From the NCBI RefSeq assembly GCF_903181435.1, contig NZ_CAEUHO010000001.1, forward strand, positions 1,178,001-1,242,000: DNA of 64,000 nt, given 5' to 3'. The first letter of the stretch is position 1. Every line of letters starts with the position of its first letter. The notes under the pieces were generated by a model that saw only the letters and a program-made list of their open reading frames with translations, was not told where the DNA came from and did not search any database. Of this stretch, positions 16,755 through 28,232 are shown in pieces. The DNA comes from Bacteroides acidifaciens. Its GTDB lineage: Bacteria > Bacteroidota > Bacteroidia > Bacteroidales > Bacteroidaceae. Position numbers and translations under genes: made by a program.

Positions 16755-19700
16755 CTATTTCAGCGGGCTGCCTTTATGAATCCGTGGCGGATATTGATGT
16801 GTATGTACGCGGCTTCCTGCATACGGGGCATCCATAGCGCGTGTGATGGCTCCCGCATCTTTCTTGTCTTTTTGTACAAACTCTTCGAACGAATATGTCT
16901 CGCCTGCATACTTCTTGATACGTTTCACGATAGACTCGCGGCAGATGGTGCTGTAGTAGGGGATATTATTGTTCATGCAGCTGGTCTGTTCCGAACGGAA
17001 TACCCCACGGCTGTGCATGAATCCGCCTTCGTAGATGTCCACCCGGTCGCTGTAGCGTTCGTCAAATATCAGGTGGCTCCAAGGTACTTCGTGCATTTTG
17101 CCCGTCAGTGAAAGATTGTCGTACCAACCATTGGCCTTGGCACCGTTGAATTCGGAGACGTGTTTGCAACACTGATTTCTATTACAATCACAGAAGGTAA
17201 TGAACGAATTATGATAGATGTATTCGTCACCGAACTTGCCGAACCCATGTCCGCCGGCTTCATGCTGGATAATGCCGCGTGCGTCATACGGGTATGTATC
17301 GCTGCTTACCGGGCAGAAGGCGATGGCGGAACCATCGCTCCACATCTTACAGATGCCGCCATAGTCGGTCGTGTTCGGAGTCATGACAATCAGCGTCTGA
17401 TTCAGGTTTGCCCGGGTCACAGACGGAATCCGCAAGGCATAGTTAAACACTGCATCATAGTCGCACTGCAATCCTACACCACCTCTGAATGTGGTTTCGA
17501 ACTTGGTATAGCGAATGGTGTTGACTGTGCCGATGCCGCTTTCCAATGAGACGGGAATGGCGGTGTGCACATTGAAATAGTTGCGATAGGTGGTGTAAGG
17601 CTCGATGGCAAAGAAACGCTCCACCTGGTCCTCGATAGTTTTCAAGTAGTTGCCTTCGGCAATATCCTTGGCATTGTAGCCATCGCCCAAGAACACAAGA
17701 TTGATGCCGCCATTGTTTCCTTGGGTTGCCTTTTGCAGGGTCACGATTTCGTCTTCACCATATTGGTAATCATACTGATTGACTGTGCATTTCGTGGTGT
17801 AATACTTATCTTTCAGTTTAAAAACAATCTCACCTGTACGTCCTTCGGTCGTACCCTTAGGCATTTCGTCGATAGTCAGTGTCAACTCCGTCTTCTTCGA
17901 GCCATTCGTTTGTGACAGGTTACACCAGTCGGGCATACTTGTCACTTCCCAATCGCCTTCTGCATTCAATATCAGATTACGTGTACAGCGGGTATTGAGG
18001 GCGTTGGCAATGGCAGGACGGCAGATTAGTTCGTGATGGGTGCCGATACGTTTGAATTCGTTCCAGCCTGGTGCTGTTTGGTAGTCGGTAACAGTGGATT
18101 CGGGAACTTCAACGATAAAATTATCTTTAGGCACTCCATCGAAGGCACCAGTGGATATGTAGGGCGGAATAGTGCTTTGGCATACGATGGAACCGATGCC
18201 GAAACAATTGTAGAATGCATTGTTTCCGATATTTTCTATACTTTTGGGAAAAATGATACCTTCTAATGATGTACAATCAGAGAAAGCGTTTGTACCGATG
18301 GCTATGACATTACTTGGTATTTCTAAAGTTCCCGAGATACGGTGATTTCCCCGAAATACATTTTCATGAATTATTTCTAATTTTGAGGGAAGTTTAAGCT
18401 CGCCGGAAAAATTACAACCCTCAAAAGCATTTCTTTCTAAAATGATTAACTCTTTAGGCAAAATTAATTCCCCTTTAAAGCGACAACAGCTGAATGCATT
18501 ACCTTCGATTACTGTAATTCCATTATGCAAAGTCAGTGTACCATCGAATCCGCAATTACTAAATGTACTATTTTTAATTGTAGTAATAGTTGGGGGGATA
18601 GATAAAGAACCGGATAATGAATTGCAATGGTAAAATGCATATTCACCTAAGTAGGACAATTTGTCTGGTAGATAAAGTGCTCCATATAAATTATCACAAC
18701 TATTGAAACTCCAATTCCCTATATGTTTTAAATGAGAGGGTAGTGAAAGTTCGCATGTGAAAGAACATCCCAAGAAAGCACCATCATATATTGCTTCTAA
18801 CGTAGAGGGTAAATATAAAGATCCGGTTAGAGAGATGCAACCTCTGAAGGCATCAAAACCAATAGTGTTAACTCCTTCGGGTATGTATAAAGAACCGATT
18901 AAAGAATTACAACCGTAAAATGCACCATTATCTATAGCTTTAAGTTTATCAGGTAAGAGCAAATGCATAAGAGTCTTTTTTTCTTTCATTGCATTACCGG
19001 GAATTTCATCATTGCTATATTCTGTAATTCCTTTTATTCTCACCTCCTTTAGATTTAATGACTGCAACTTATTCATCTCATTTCTCATGAAAGAGAAATC
19101 TGTCGCATTAATCTCTCCCGTAATCTTCAAATTCTGCAACTTCGTATAATCCTTATTCGCCGCCGTGATACACTCCTTCAACGTCCCCGCCTCTTCCACA
19201 TGAATCACAATATACTCTTTTGCGGTAGCTTCATGCGAAGCCATATCATTCTCCCATGCCGTAATAGATTCATCAATGAGTTTAAACTCATACTGTCCGC
19301 TTGCTTCCTTCTTATTCACCTGAATAGTGAAATTATGCATTTTCCCGGCTATGTACGTAAATGCTTCTTCCTTCTTAAACGTATAAGGCATTCCATCTAC
19401 CGTAATACTGAAAAGCACTTTTCCTGCTTCTACAGTCTGTGGCACCACAATGGCGCGGAATTCATTGTCTTTGCGGAATGGGATAGTCCCTGTCTTGGCA
19501 ACTTCGCCTGTAGCAGTCACATTACCTGTGGCGAGGTCAATCACCGAACTACGCTTGGTGTTCAGAACCAGTACTTGTTTCTCCAGTTCTATCCATGCTC
19601 CTTCAGCGAATCCCTCGCCCTCTTTCAAGGTAATGCGGGCATTACTCATCTTATGCCGCAATGGCAGCCGGATTATTCTATCCGTAGGTGCTACGTCCGC

Positions 19701-20192
19701 TGCCTTTCCCCAAAGGAAGTCACTTGCTTCGTAACTTCCCATTTCATCCCCATTATTTCTCGTTTGATCTTTCTGTACTTCAAATGCATATGCGTTTACA
19801 TCCGTTGGCGAGGCATATGGATAATACCCATAGATGTCGACATGGGTGTGGTCGTCCTTCCAATAGATGTCGTAGGCAGAATTCCATTTATAGGCGGCTT
19901 CATCGAAAGTATGAGGAACGTTCGTTCCCCGATTGCCGTTGGTTGCCAATGTCCCCGGTGTGTTGCCATTATAGTCTACAACGTATACCCCCATAATGTC
20001 ACCATCACAGAAACCATTGTCGTTGACACGGGTCACAGCCACTTGGTCTATCTCTCCCGACAGGGAGATGATGCGCGAGTCCTGTCCCTGCGAAACGCCT
20101 TCCAGCGCCTCGTTGTCGTTGCATGACGTGAGCATCAGTGCCGAAGCGACACCGAATGCCATATAATAATGCCATCGCTTTCTCATATGCAT
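16755..20192 (-). CDS. fimbrillin-LRR-BACON-M64 peptidase fusion lipoprotein
   Basis: A 1145-residue lipoprotein (L-T-S-C, Cys24). Residues about 35-300 are fimbrillin-like (I-M-G-V-Y-V-V-D-Y-N-G-N-T-P-G-T, I-Y-W-K-D-D, I-Y-G-Y-Y-P-Y, A-S-D-F-L-W-G). About 345-715 are BspA-type LRR_5 repeats, with some 15 copies of L-P-x-x-L-x-x-I-x-x-x-A-F-x-x-C. About 725-815 are BACON-like (W-E-V-T-S-M-P-D-W-C-N-L-S). About 820-1110 match peptidase M64, with the metal motif H977-E-A-G-G-H-G-F-G-K-F-G-D-E-Y. It is the middle gene of the fimbrillin operon and starts 23 bases after the first gene. It probably acts at the cell surface, cutting host or mucosal glycoprotein; the substrate is unknown. An ATG two codons in is an alternative start. 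Confidence 0.85.
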   Translation of the reverse strand: MHMRKRWHYYMAFGVASALMLTSCNDNEALEGVSQGQDSRIISLSGEIDQVAVTRVNDNGFCDGDIMGVYVVDYNGNTPGTLATNGNRGTNVPHTFDEAAYKWNSAYDIYWKDDHTHVDIYGYYPYASPTDVNAYAFEVQKDQTRNNGDEMGSYEASDFLWGKAADVAPTDRIIRLPLRHKMSNARITLKEGEGFAEGAWIELEKQVLVLNTKRSSVIDLATGNVTATGEVAKTGTIPFRKDNEFRAIVVPQTVEAGKVLFSITVDGMPYTFKKEEAFTYIAGKMHNFTIQVNKKEASGQYEFKLIDESITAWENDMASHEATAKEYIVIHVEEAGTLKECITAANKDYTKLQNLKITGEINATDFSFMRNEMNKLQSLNLKEVRIKGITEYSNDEIPGNAMKEKKTLMHLLLPDKLKAIDNGAFYGCNSLIGSLYIPEGVNTIGFDAFRGCISLTGSLYLPSTLEAIYDGAFLGCSFTCELSLPSHLKHIGNWSFNSCDNLYGALYLPDKLSYLGEYAFYHCNSLSGSLSIPPTITTIKNSTFSNCGFDGTLTLHNGITVIEGNAFSCCRFKGELILPKELIILERNAFEGCNFSGELKLPSKLEIIHENVFRGNHRISGTLEIPSNVIAIGTNAFSDCTSLEGIIFPKSIENIGNNAFYNCFGIGSIVCQSTIPPYISTGAFDGVPKDNFIVEVPESTVTDYQTAPGWNEFKRIGTHHELICRPAIANALNTRCTRNLILNAEGDWEVTSMPDWCNLSQTNGSKKTELTLTIDEMPKGTTEGRTGEIVFKLKDKYYTTKCTVNQYDYQYGEDEIVTLQKATQGNNGGINLVFLGDGYNAKDIAEGNYLKTIEDQVERFFAIEPYTTYRNYFNVHTAIPVSLESGIGTVNTIRYTKFETTFRGGVGLQCDYDAVFNYALRIPSVTRANLNQTLIVMTPNTTDYGGICKMWSDGSAIAFCPVSSDTYPYDARGIIQHEAGGHGFGKFGDEYIYHNSFITFCDCNRNQCCKHVSEFNGAKANGWYDNLSLTGKMHEVPWSHLIFDERYSDRVDIYEGGFMHSRGVFRSEQTSCMNNNIPYYSTICRESIVKRIKKYAGETYSFEEFVQKDKKDAGAITRAMDAPYAGSRVHTHQYPPRIHKGSPLK

Positions 20193-20215
20193 ATGCTTTT
20201 TATGTGATTGTTTGC

Positions 20216-21151
20216 TTATTCGGCTATGCCGCCATTGTCGATATCATCGTCTTCCCAAGCACCGATTCCCACATTGATGCCGTTGCTGGTCTTGCTCACG
20301 GTCACGGAGAAGGTATGTCTTTTTCCTCCGACAAAAGTAAATTCCTTTTTGAGGTTGAAGTTTCTGTTGTCAATATTAACCGTAATAAAATTATTGCCCG
20401 AAACAGTTTGAGGGACAATCAGTGCCTTGTACGAGCGGTTGTTCCCGTTCTCGAGCGGAAGGATGGTGTGGGCATCCCCCGTAGCAGTGGCAGTTCCGTG
20501 GACGAGGTCGATGGCTGCTCCGGTCTTTATTCCGTTCATCTTTACGCTTATTGCCGATTGCGCCAAGGTCTCGTCTGTGAATCCGTTGCCTGCCTTGACA
20601 TTGATAACCGCGCAACTAAACATGTGCTTGGTCGTGATGTTGACTGCTTCCGCTGTAGGTGCCACTCCCGAAGTCTTGCCGTAGAGGAATTCACTGGCTT
20701 TGTAGGCTGTTTCGGTAGACTGGTCTTCTTTCACGGAGAAGGCATAAGATGTGACATCGGCAGGCGTCCCATACGGGAAATAACAGTAGAAATCCGCTTT
20801 CGTGCTTTCATCTTTCCAATAGATTTCGTTGTCAGGTGTCCATGTTCCGTTATAAGTGAATCGCATGTTGTTCACGTGATTGCCGTTGTTCTGCAATGTT
20901 CCCGGTGTTGTGCCGTTGTAGTTCACCACATACAGTCCGATTTTGTCCTGGCTTTCATAACCCCAATCGGTGACGCGGGTGCCGGCATTTGCCATTTCGT
21001 TGGTGCTTGTTGTGCTTGCCACGCAATTCAATGTAATGGGAATTTGCTTCGTGGATGGTACTTCGGGTATCTTCGTCTGTTCCTCTTCCCCTGATGAACA
21101 GGCACTCAGCAGTGCTAAAAGACAACTTACCCCTAATAAATGTAGTTTCAT
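20216..21151 (-). CDS. fimbrillin family lipoprotein
   Basis: A 311-residue lipoprotein (L-L-S-A-C-S-S-G-E-E-E, Cys18). It shares with the fusion protein downstream the blocks K-I-G-L-Y-V-V-N-Y-N-G-T-T-P-G-T-L, N-E-I-Y-W-K-D-E-S, F-Y-C-Y-F-P-Y-G-T-P-A-D-V, Y-K-A-S-E-F-L-Y-G-K and A-L-I-V-P-Q-T-V. The close match to the N-terminal domain of the 1145-residue protein suggests duplication, with one copy later fused to a protease. It is the first gene of the operon and lies directly behind a well-formed promoter. Confidence 0.87.
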   Translation of the reverse strand: MKLHLLGVSCLLALLSACSSGEEEQTKIPEVPSTKQIPITLNCVASTTSTNEMANAGTRVTDWGYESQDKIGLYVVNYNGTTPGTLQNNGNHVNNMRFTYNGTWTPDNEIYWKDESTKADFYCYFPYGTPADVTSYAFSVKEDQSTETAYKASEFLYGKTSGVAPTAEAVNITTKHMFSCAVINVKAGNGFTDETLAQSAISVKMNGIKTGAAIDLVHGTATATGDAHTILPLENGNNRSYKALIVPQTVSGNNFITVNIDNRNFNLKKEFTFVGGKRHTFSVTVSKTSNGINVGIGAWEDDDIDNGGIAE

Positions 21152-21178
21152 AATGATTAGTTTTTTTGATATTCATTG

Positions 21179-21209
21179 CAAAAGTAAGCTGTTGTTTTAT
21201 TCAAATCAA
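21179..21209 (-). promoter_or_regulatory. promoter of the fimbrillin/M64 operon
   Basis: On the minus strand, TTG (21207-21209), 20 bases, then TACTTTTG (21179-21186), 27 bases before the start codon. This is a full match to the Bacteroides -33/-7 consensus. Confidence 0.7.
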
Positions 21210-21290
21210 GTTCATAATGGTTCATAAAGAATAAATTTTGTGTGCGCTCGAACTTGAAAGGAGGGGAAAAACATCCGGATGTCTTATTGC

Positions 21291-21371
21291 TAAAACATCG
21301 CTTTCGGAGGGCTAAAGCTATGCTTTACGACTCATAAAGCTTAGCTTTAGCACCCGTAAAGCGATGCTTTA
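21291..21371. repeat. array of four 22-bp palindromic repeats (TAAAGC type)
   Basis: Palindromic cores TAAAGCNNNGCTTTA start at 21291 (degenerate), 21313, 21335 and 21357, with an exact 22-bp period and variable 7-base spacers. The array ends 4 bases before the MATE gene stop codon (read leftward), so it forms the 3' end of that transcript. The same core and period recur at 58341-58421. Confidence 0.9.
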
Positions 21372-21374
21372 GTG

Positions 21375-22709
21375 CTAAATCTTCTTTTTCTGCCAGTTTC
21401 CTTTCTTCATATACATGTAGCAGAGTATCAATGTGAAAATGCCATATACAGACTCCGTTGTCCAGGCAAATGCGATGTCCATCCGCAGATATAGGATAAA
21501 GTACATTGAGTAAGCGATATAAATGGTCAGTACGCAGAGTTCCATAGCCAATGCTGTGCGGGTGTTTCCCGTACCTGATACCGACTGGAAATAAACATTG
21601 GCGGGGACTAGTACCAGATAAGCCGAACATAACACCCAAAGAGAGTGGACGGATGCTTCCCTTAATTCAGGCATGTCCGTATAGATACTCAGAATCAGGT
21701 CTGGGAACAGGCAGAAGAATACCAATATCGGTATTACGAGCATATATCCGATACGGATATGCTGTCTGATAGTCCCCCGTACGCAATCCTGTTCGCCTGC
21801 ACCGATAAGGTTGCTGACTAGCGAACCGCAGGTAGAGGCGAAAGCCATTGCAATCATAAACGGAATTCCCGATACATTACGGATAATATTGGCTATTGCC
21901 AAAGAGCGTTCTCCCAAGTGTTCCACGAAGAGGAAGAACATAAACCAGGTCGATAGGGAAACGAAGTTCTGAATCATCGTCCAAACGGAAATGTTGAGAA
22001 TCCGTTTCAACATCTGTACACGGAATTTTGGCAGGATATTCAGTGCATACTTCTTGCAGTCAATCCGTTTCCATGTATAGATGATGAAGAAAATCACCGA
22101 AACCATTTCGGCTAACGAAGAACCGATGGCGGCACCGGCAATACCCAGTTGTGGGAAACCGAATTTACCGAAGATCAGAATATAGTTGAATACTATATTC
22201 GAGACTACCATCACAATGGAGTTCAATGTCAGTGTCTTGGTCTGGGTGGTTCCTACGAAGAACGCACGGAACATGACGCCAACGAAAGAGAAGAAGAAAC
22301 CGTAGACTCTCCAGTGTATATAACTTTCGGCTGCATCGTAAATGTGCGGAGAAGATATGATATTCTTCAATATATGCGGTGAGAATACAACGGATAGCGT
22401 GAATAAGATAGCTGCCACTATCAATAAGAAATAGACACCCTGATAGAAGATCGATCCTATCTCTTTGTAATTCCCTTCCCCGTTGCGACGGGCAATCAAT
22501 ATCTGGGCTCCGATGCTGAAGCCGAAAGCCAGCATAAAGATAGCAAGGTAATATACACCGGCAATGGCGGATGCTCCCAGTTCAATCTCGCCGACACGCC
22601 CGAGAAAAGCGGTGTCCGTCATGCCTATCAGTTGCTCCATAATCAAACTGATGAGGATGGGATAGGCGATAGTCCATATTTGTTTATAAGTATATTTAGT
22701 CTTCATCAT
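21375..22709 (-). CDS. MATE family efflux transporter
   Basis: Inner-membrane drug/cation antiporter of about 444 residues with 12 predicted helices in two related halves. Typical MATE segments are I-A-Y-P-I-L-I-S-L-I-M-E-Q-L-I-G-M-T-D-T-A-F-L-G, A-I-G-S-S-L-A-E and P-F-M-I-A-M-A-F-A-S-T-C-G-S-L-V-S-N-L-I-G-A-G. The ATG at 22709 gives M-M-K-T-K-Y-T-Y-K-Q; the frame extends 12 codons upstream, but that part overlaps the terminator of yidC. The substrate is unknown. The 22-bp palindrome array lies directly downstream. Confidence 0.9.
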   Translation of the reverse strand: MMKTKYTYKQIWTIAYPILISLIMEQLIGMTDTAFLGRVGEIELGASAIAGVYYLAIFMLAFGFSIGAQILIARRNGEGNYKEIGSIFYQGVYFLLIVAAILFTLSVVFSPHILKNIISSPHIYDAAESYIHWRVYGFFFSFVGVMFRAFFVGTTQTKTLTLNSIVMVVSNIVFNYILIFGKFGFPQLGIAGAAIGSSLAEMVSVIFFIIYTWKRIDCKKYALNILPKFRVQMLKRILNISVWTMIQNFVSLSTWFMFFLFVEHLGERSLAIANIIRNVSGIPFMIAMAFASTCGSLVSNLIGAGEQDCVRGTIRQHIRIGYMLVIPILVFFCLFPDLILSIYTDMPELREASVHSLWVLCSAYLVLVPANVYFQSVSGTGNTRTALAMELCVLTIYIAYSMYFILYLRMDIAFAWTTESVYGIFTLILCYMYMKKGNWQKKKI

Positions 22710-22727
22710 ACTTTGTTTTTTATAGAA

Positions 22728-22765
22728 AGAAAGCCGGGCAACCAAAATAGGATGTCCGGCTTTCT
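22728..22765 (-). terminator. intrinsic terminator after yidC
   Basis: A 13-bp stem (AGAAAGCCGGRCA with its complement, one G-T pair) precedes TTTCTATAAAAAA on the minus strand. It separates yidC from the MATE gene. Confidence 0.75.
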
Positions 22766-22788
22766 CAGAATATATAGGATTTTATTCC

Positions 22789-24645
22789 TTATTTCTTATT
22801 CTGTCTTTGCTGCTGCAATAGCTCCTGTTGCTTTTGCATCGCTTCCAAGCGGGCGGCAAATCCGGTCTTTTTCATTTGCTTCGGGTCTTTCTTGTTCGCT
22901 TCAAGGATAGCCAGTAATTTTGTTTCGTCAGTTGTTTTACGAAGCAGAATCATAGTACCTACGCTAATCAACGTCGACACGAAGTAGTAATAGTTCAAAC
23001 CTGACGGATAATCGTTCAAGACAAACAAGAACATAACCGGCATCAGATACATCATCCATTTCATTGCCGCCATCTGCGGTTGTGCTCCGTTATCCTGCAT
23101 AGACATCGAGTACTTCGTGTTCAAGATGTTTGTCAACGTCATCAGCAAGCAGAACAAACTGAGGTGGTTGCCAAGGAATGGGATATGGAACGGGAATGTG
23201 ATGATAGCGTCATAAGTGGAAAGGTCGTCCGCCCACAAGAAACTCTGTTGGCGCAACTCAATAGCACTCGGCACGAACATAAACAAAGCCATCAGGATAG
23301 GGAACTGCAACAACATCGGCAGACAGCCGCCCATCGGACTTACCCCGTATTGGCTGTAAAGCCCCATCACTTCCTGCTGTTTCTTCATCGCATCTTCCTG
23401 CTTCGGGTACTTCTTGCTGATTTCGTCGATTTTCGGTTTCAACACGCGCATCTTGGCAGAAGACATATAAGTTTTCCAGGTAGCCGGGTAAACCACGACT
23501 TTCACCATGATAGTCAGAATTAACAGCACGATACCCATGCTCAAGCCCCAGCCGGACAACCAGTCAAATACGTTGATAGTAATGAATTGGTTAATCCAGC
23601 GGATCAACGGCCAGCCCAAGTATACCAGTCTGTGAAGTTCCCATTTTTCGGTACGACCCTTATCCAGTGCTTTCAGCGTCTTGAAGTGGTTCGGACCAAA
23701 ATAGAAATACATCTCTGTCGATTCTTTACCTGTCGGATCGAAGAACGTGTTCATCTCAGCCGAGTAATCCTTGATGTATCCGCTGCCTTGCTGTTCCATT
23801 CTTGACTTTACAGAAACTTTTTCGAAATCCTGCTCAGCAATAAATACAGAAGAGAAGAACTGGTTCTTGAATGCTACCCAGTCGATACGGTTTTCCAACT
23901 TCTTGTCGTCATCCTTGGCAGCCGACAGGTTATCTACATTTTCCCCTGTGACCTTGTAAGTCAGTTCAGACAAACGGTTTTCGTAAGTGAATCCTTTTTC
24001 CAATTGGCGGGCACGTTGCGACCAGTCGATATCCACATATTTGGTGTTTGCCAGTTTGTCCGCCATACCCGTTGCCTTGATTTCAAAGTTCATCAGATAG
24101 CTGTCCGGTTTCAGAGTGTAGATGAAGTCGATATAACTATCTCTGTCTGCAGCCAGGCGCATAGTAACACTACTATCCGTTTTGTTCACAGCTTCAAAGA
24201 AACAATCCTTTGTCTGTATAGCGCCTTCCTTGTTGTAGAAGTTAAAGTTCATCGAAGCATCATCACCGTCGAACAGCATGACCGGAGTCTTTTTGTCTTG
24301 TGCCATGTAATCCTTCAGCATAGCTGAATATACACGTCCGCCTTTAGTCGTGAAAGTGATTTCCGCTACATTATTCTGGATGCTGACTTTGGAGTCAGTT
24401 CCATGCATGGCATTGAAAAATAGGGCAGAAGAATCGGCTGCCGATGCGGCAGTCTCTTGCTTGCTGTTAGCCAGTGCAGCTTCCGTTTTCGCCTTTAGCG
24501 CTTCCTCTTGCTGCTGTACTACGGCTATAGAGTCGTAGTATCTTTTTTGTGCAGCTATCTGTTCCTCGCTAGGACGGCTTAGATAACTGAATCCTACCAA
24601 TAATATACCTATTAAAACGAGACCTGTGATGGTGTTTTTATCCAT
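22789..24645 (-). CDS. yidC: membrane protein insertase YidC
   Basis: A 618-residue inner-membrane insertase that places membrane proteins with or without SecYEG. Residue layout: N-terminal helix 6-24, large periplasmic beta-domain (about 60-350), then the conserved five-helix core ([15 protein letters not shown], the [11 protein letters not shown] coiled loop, [18 protein letters not shown]) and a Lys/Gln-rich tail. The length and periplasmic domain are typical of Gram-negative YidC. It follows pyrG by 25 bases on the same strand and may be co-transcribed with it. Confidence 0.97.
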   Translation of the reverse strand: MDKNTITGLVLIGILLVGFSYLSRPSEEQIAAQKRYYDSIAVVQQQEEALKAKTEAALANSKQETAASAADSSALFFNAMHGTDSKVSIQNNVAEITFTTKGGRVYSAMLKDYMAQDKKTPVMLFDGDDASMNFNFYNKEGAIQTKDCFFEAVNKTDSSVTMRLAADRDSYIDFIYTLKPDSYLMNFEIKATGMADKLANTKYVDIDWSQRARQLEKGFTYENRLSELTYKVTGENVDNLSAAKDDDKKLENRIDWVAFKNQFFSSVFIAEQDFEKVSVKSRMEQQGSGYIKDYSAEMNTFFDPTGKESTEMYFYFGPNHFKTLKALDKGRTEKWELHRLVYLGWPLIRWINQFITINVFDWLSGWGLSMGIVLLILTIMVKVVVYPATWKTYMSSAKMRVLKPKIDEISKKYPKQEDAMKKQQEVMGLYSQYGVSPMGGCLPMLLQFPILMALFMFVPSAIELRQQSFLWADDLSTYDAIITFPFHIPFLGNHLSLFCLLMTLTNILNTKYSMSMQDNGAQPQMAAMKWMMYLMPVMFLFVLNDYPSGLNYYYFVSTLISVGTMILLRKTTDETKLLAILEANKKDPKQMKKTGFAARLEAMQKQQELLQQQRQNKK

Positions 24646-24670
24646 TCTTATTTTAATTACAAATTACTAA

Positions 24671-26305
<1,635 letters not shown>

Positions 26306-26441
26306 TTACTTAGTAGTATTCTTACGAACTTAAAAAGCGCAAAAATATAAAAAAAAGAGGAAGAATGCTGTCTTTCGTCTCTACAAATTTATTAAAAAAT
26401 GCAATTTTAAAAGATTCCTATGATTTCTGAACAAAATAATG

Positions 26442-26449
26442 TAGCTTTG
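26442..26449 (+). promoter_or_regulatory. -7 box before the DUF3078 gene
   Basis: TAGCTTTG matches TAnnTTTG and lies 21 bases before the start codon; the -33 region is weak. Confidence 0.45.
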
Positions 26450-26470
26450 CAGCCTAAACCATAGACAAAT

Positions 26471-27979
26471 ATGATGAGAATTACTACTTTATGTTCAGCT
26501 TTTATCCTGTCATTATTATCGTTACCGCTTTCCGCGCAGGAGCCTGTCGGTGATTCCGTACTTCCGGTCGACTCGGTGCAACCTGCCCCTGAAGTGGTCA
26601 AACCTGCCAAGAAAGCCAAATCTTCAAAAGTGGTGGCAGAAGCCAATGTTGTGAAGGAAGATACGCTTTCAGCAGAGCTTCAGAAATATTTGATGCTCAA
26701 ACTTAATATGTCGGGTCCGATACCTAAATTGGATACGGTCTCTTATTTATATAATAAGTATATCGCCCAGTTGGATTATCTGAATGATCTTTCCGTACCT
26801 GCGCGTTACATTCCGTCCGATCCCGACTACTTCCGCCTGTTTACTCCGTTGGCATATTATTATGCCCCGATGGAGCAATATTCAAAGCTGGAATGGAAAC
26901 CGGCACAACCGGACACCACTCTCCAGCTAACAGCCGAACTTCTTCCTTATGACACATTGGCATTTACCAAAACCCAACGTGCCAATACAATAGTCAATAA
27001 GGTATTGATGGATCTTTATCTGCAAAAACCGCAACTGGTAGTCACTACAGAAGACCGTATCATGAGCCGTGATGTTTTTCGTCGCGATGTGAAGCCAAGG
27101 ATATCTCCGAAAGCCAGCGTTGTACATCTCTTCCAGCCGGAAAATATGGATAGTAATGTAGGTAAGGCGGATATGAAAATCAGCCGTCCCAACTGGTGGG
27201 TGACCGGGGGTAACGGATCGCTGCAAATCAGCCAGAACCACCTCTCGGACAACTGGTACAAGGGGGGAGAAAGCAACTTCTCCGGTCTGGCGACTTTCCA
27301 AATCTTCGCGAACTACAACGACAATGAAAAAGTCCTGTTCGAGAATCAACTTGAAGCAAAAGTGGGCATGACTTCCACTCCTTCGGACGAACACCATAAG
27401 TATCTGTTTAATACCGACCAACTTCGTTTGTATAACAAACTAGGTTTGAGAGCTTTTAAAAACTGGTATTATACTATTTCTTCTGAATTCAAGACCCAGT
27501 TCTTCAACGGCTATAAAGCTAACAGTGAAGAATTGGTTTCAGCGTTCATGTCACCGGCAGATTTGGCGGTCAGTGTCGGTATGGACTATAAACTGAGTAA
27601 GAAGAAATTCAATCTTTCTGTCTTTATGGCACCATTGACTTACAACTTGCGTTATATCGGCAGCTCGGAAGTAGACGAAACCAAATTCGGCCTGGACGAA
27701 GGTAAGTGCTCTAAGAATGACTTTGGTTCCCAGTTGCAAGCGACACTCAACTGGACGATAATCTCCGCCGTAACCTTGGAATCCCGTTTCAATTATCTGA
27801 CCAACTATCATTGGGCGCGTGTTGAATGGGAGAACACATTCAACTTCGTCCTGAACCGTTATCTTTCCACCAAGCTTTATGTGCATACCCGTTTTGATGA
27901 TAGCTCCAAACCGACTGAAGGTGAGAGTTTCTTCCAGTTGAAAGAATTGCTCAGTTTCGGTATCAATTATAAATGGTAA
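26471..27979 (+). CDS. DUF3078 domain protein, exported
   Basis: A 502-residue exported protein with a Sec signal ([12 protein letters not shown]) and a Lys/Val/Pro-rich linker, then a long beta-rich region. The block [28 protein letters not shown] is the DUF3078 hallmark of Bacteroidetes. The C-terminus alternates aromatic and polar residues and ends F-G-I-N-Y-K-W, suggesting an outer-membrane beta-barrel. Function is unknown. Two consecutive ATG codons make the start uncertain by one residue. It is followed by a terminator that insulates the capsule locus. Confidence 0.82.
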   Translation: MMRITTLCSAFILSLLSLPLSAQEPVGDSVLPVDSVQPAPEVVKPAKKAKSSKVVAEANVVKEDTLSAELQKYLMLKLNMSGPIPKLDTVSYLYNKYIAQLDYLNDLSVPARYIPSDPDYFRLFTPLAYYYAPMEQYSKLEWKPAQPDTTLQLTAELLPYDTLAFTKTQRANTIVNKVLMDLYLQKPQLVVTTEDRIMSRDVFRRDVKPRISPKASVVHLFQPENMDSNVGKADMKISRPNWWVTGGNGSLQISQNHLSDNWYKGGESNFSGLATFQIFANYNDNEKVLFENQLEAKVGMTSTPSDEHHKYLFNTDQLRLYNKLGLRAFKNWYYTISSEFKTQFFNGYKANSEELVSAFMSPADLAVSVGMDYKLSKKKFNLSVFMAPLTYNLRYIGSSEVDETKFGLDEGKCSKNDFGSQLQATLNWTIISAVTLESRFNYLTNYHWARVEWENTFNFVLNRYLSTKLYVHTRFDDSSKPTEGESFFQLKELLSFGINYKW

Positions 27980-27990
27980 GTAAGAAATAC

Positions 27991-28026
27991 AAATCAGGCG
28001 CGGAATTTCCGCGCCTGATTTGTTTA
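27991..28026 (+). terminator. intrinsic terminator after the DUF3078 gene
   Basis: AAATCAGGCGCGGAA with its perfect complement around a two-base loop, followed by TTTGTTT. A strong GC-rich hairpin directly upstream of the CPS promoter region. Confidence 0.85.
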
Positions 28027-28145
28027 GGGATGTTGTATAAAATATGGGTAGTAAAATAAAACCAATGTGATAGCGGATTTTTCACGTCCAAAATAGTTTT
28101 AACTGTATATTTCTATTTGTGTGTAAAAAAAGAAAGCGTTTTTTC

Positions 28146-28177
28146 TTGTTTACTATTTATAATTTTGCCTATATTTG
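28146..28177 (+). promoter_or_regulatory. CPS operon promoter
   Basis: TTG (28146-28148), 21 bases, then TATATTTG (28170-28177), 56 bases before the UpxY start. No flanking inverted repeats or nearby recombinase were seen, so there is no sign here of an invertible promoter. Confidence 0.65.
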
Positions 28178-28191
28178 CAACCAAATTCATT

Positions 28192-28212
28192 CCGTTACTC
28201 TATGAGTAGCGG
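28192..28212 (+). promoter_or_regulatory. hairpin in the CPS 5' leader
   Basis: CCGTTACTC-TAT-GAGTAGCGG forms a 9-bp stem (one G-T pair) with a 3-base loop in the transcribed leader before UpxY. Leader sequences of Bacteroides CPS operons are needed for UpxY antitermination, so this hairpin is a candidate loading or pause element (inference). Confidence 0.6.
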
Positions 28213-28232
28213 AGAAATGAAGGCTAAATTAC

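Noticed and set aside
19200-21094. Two long plus-strand open frames of about 300 codons
   Set aside because: They are antisense to the fimbrillin genes, which have lipoprotein signals and family motifs; the antisense translations are Cys/Arg/His-rich and without domains.
28027-28232. Invertible CPS promoter
   Set aside because: I looked for paired inverted repeats around the promoter and for a nearby invertase gene and found neither.
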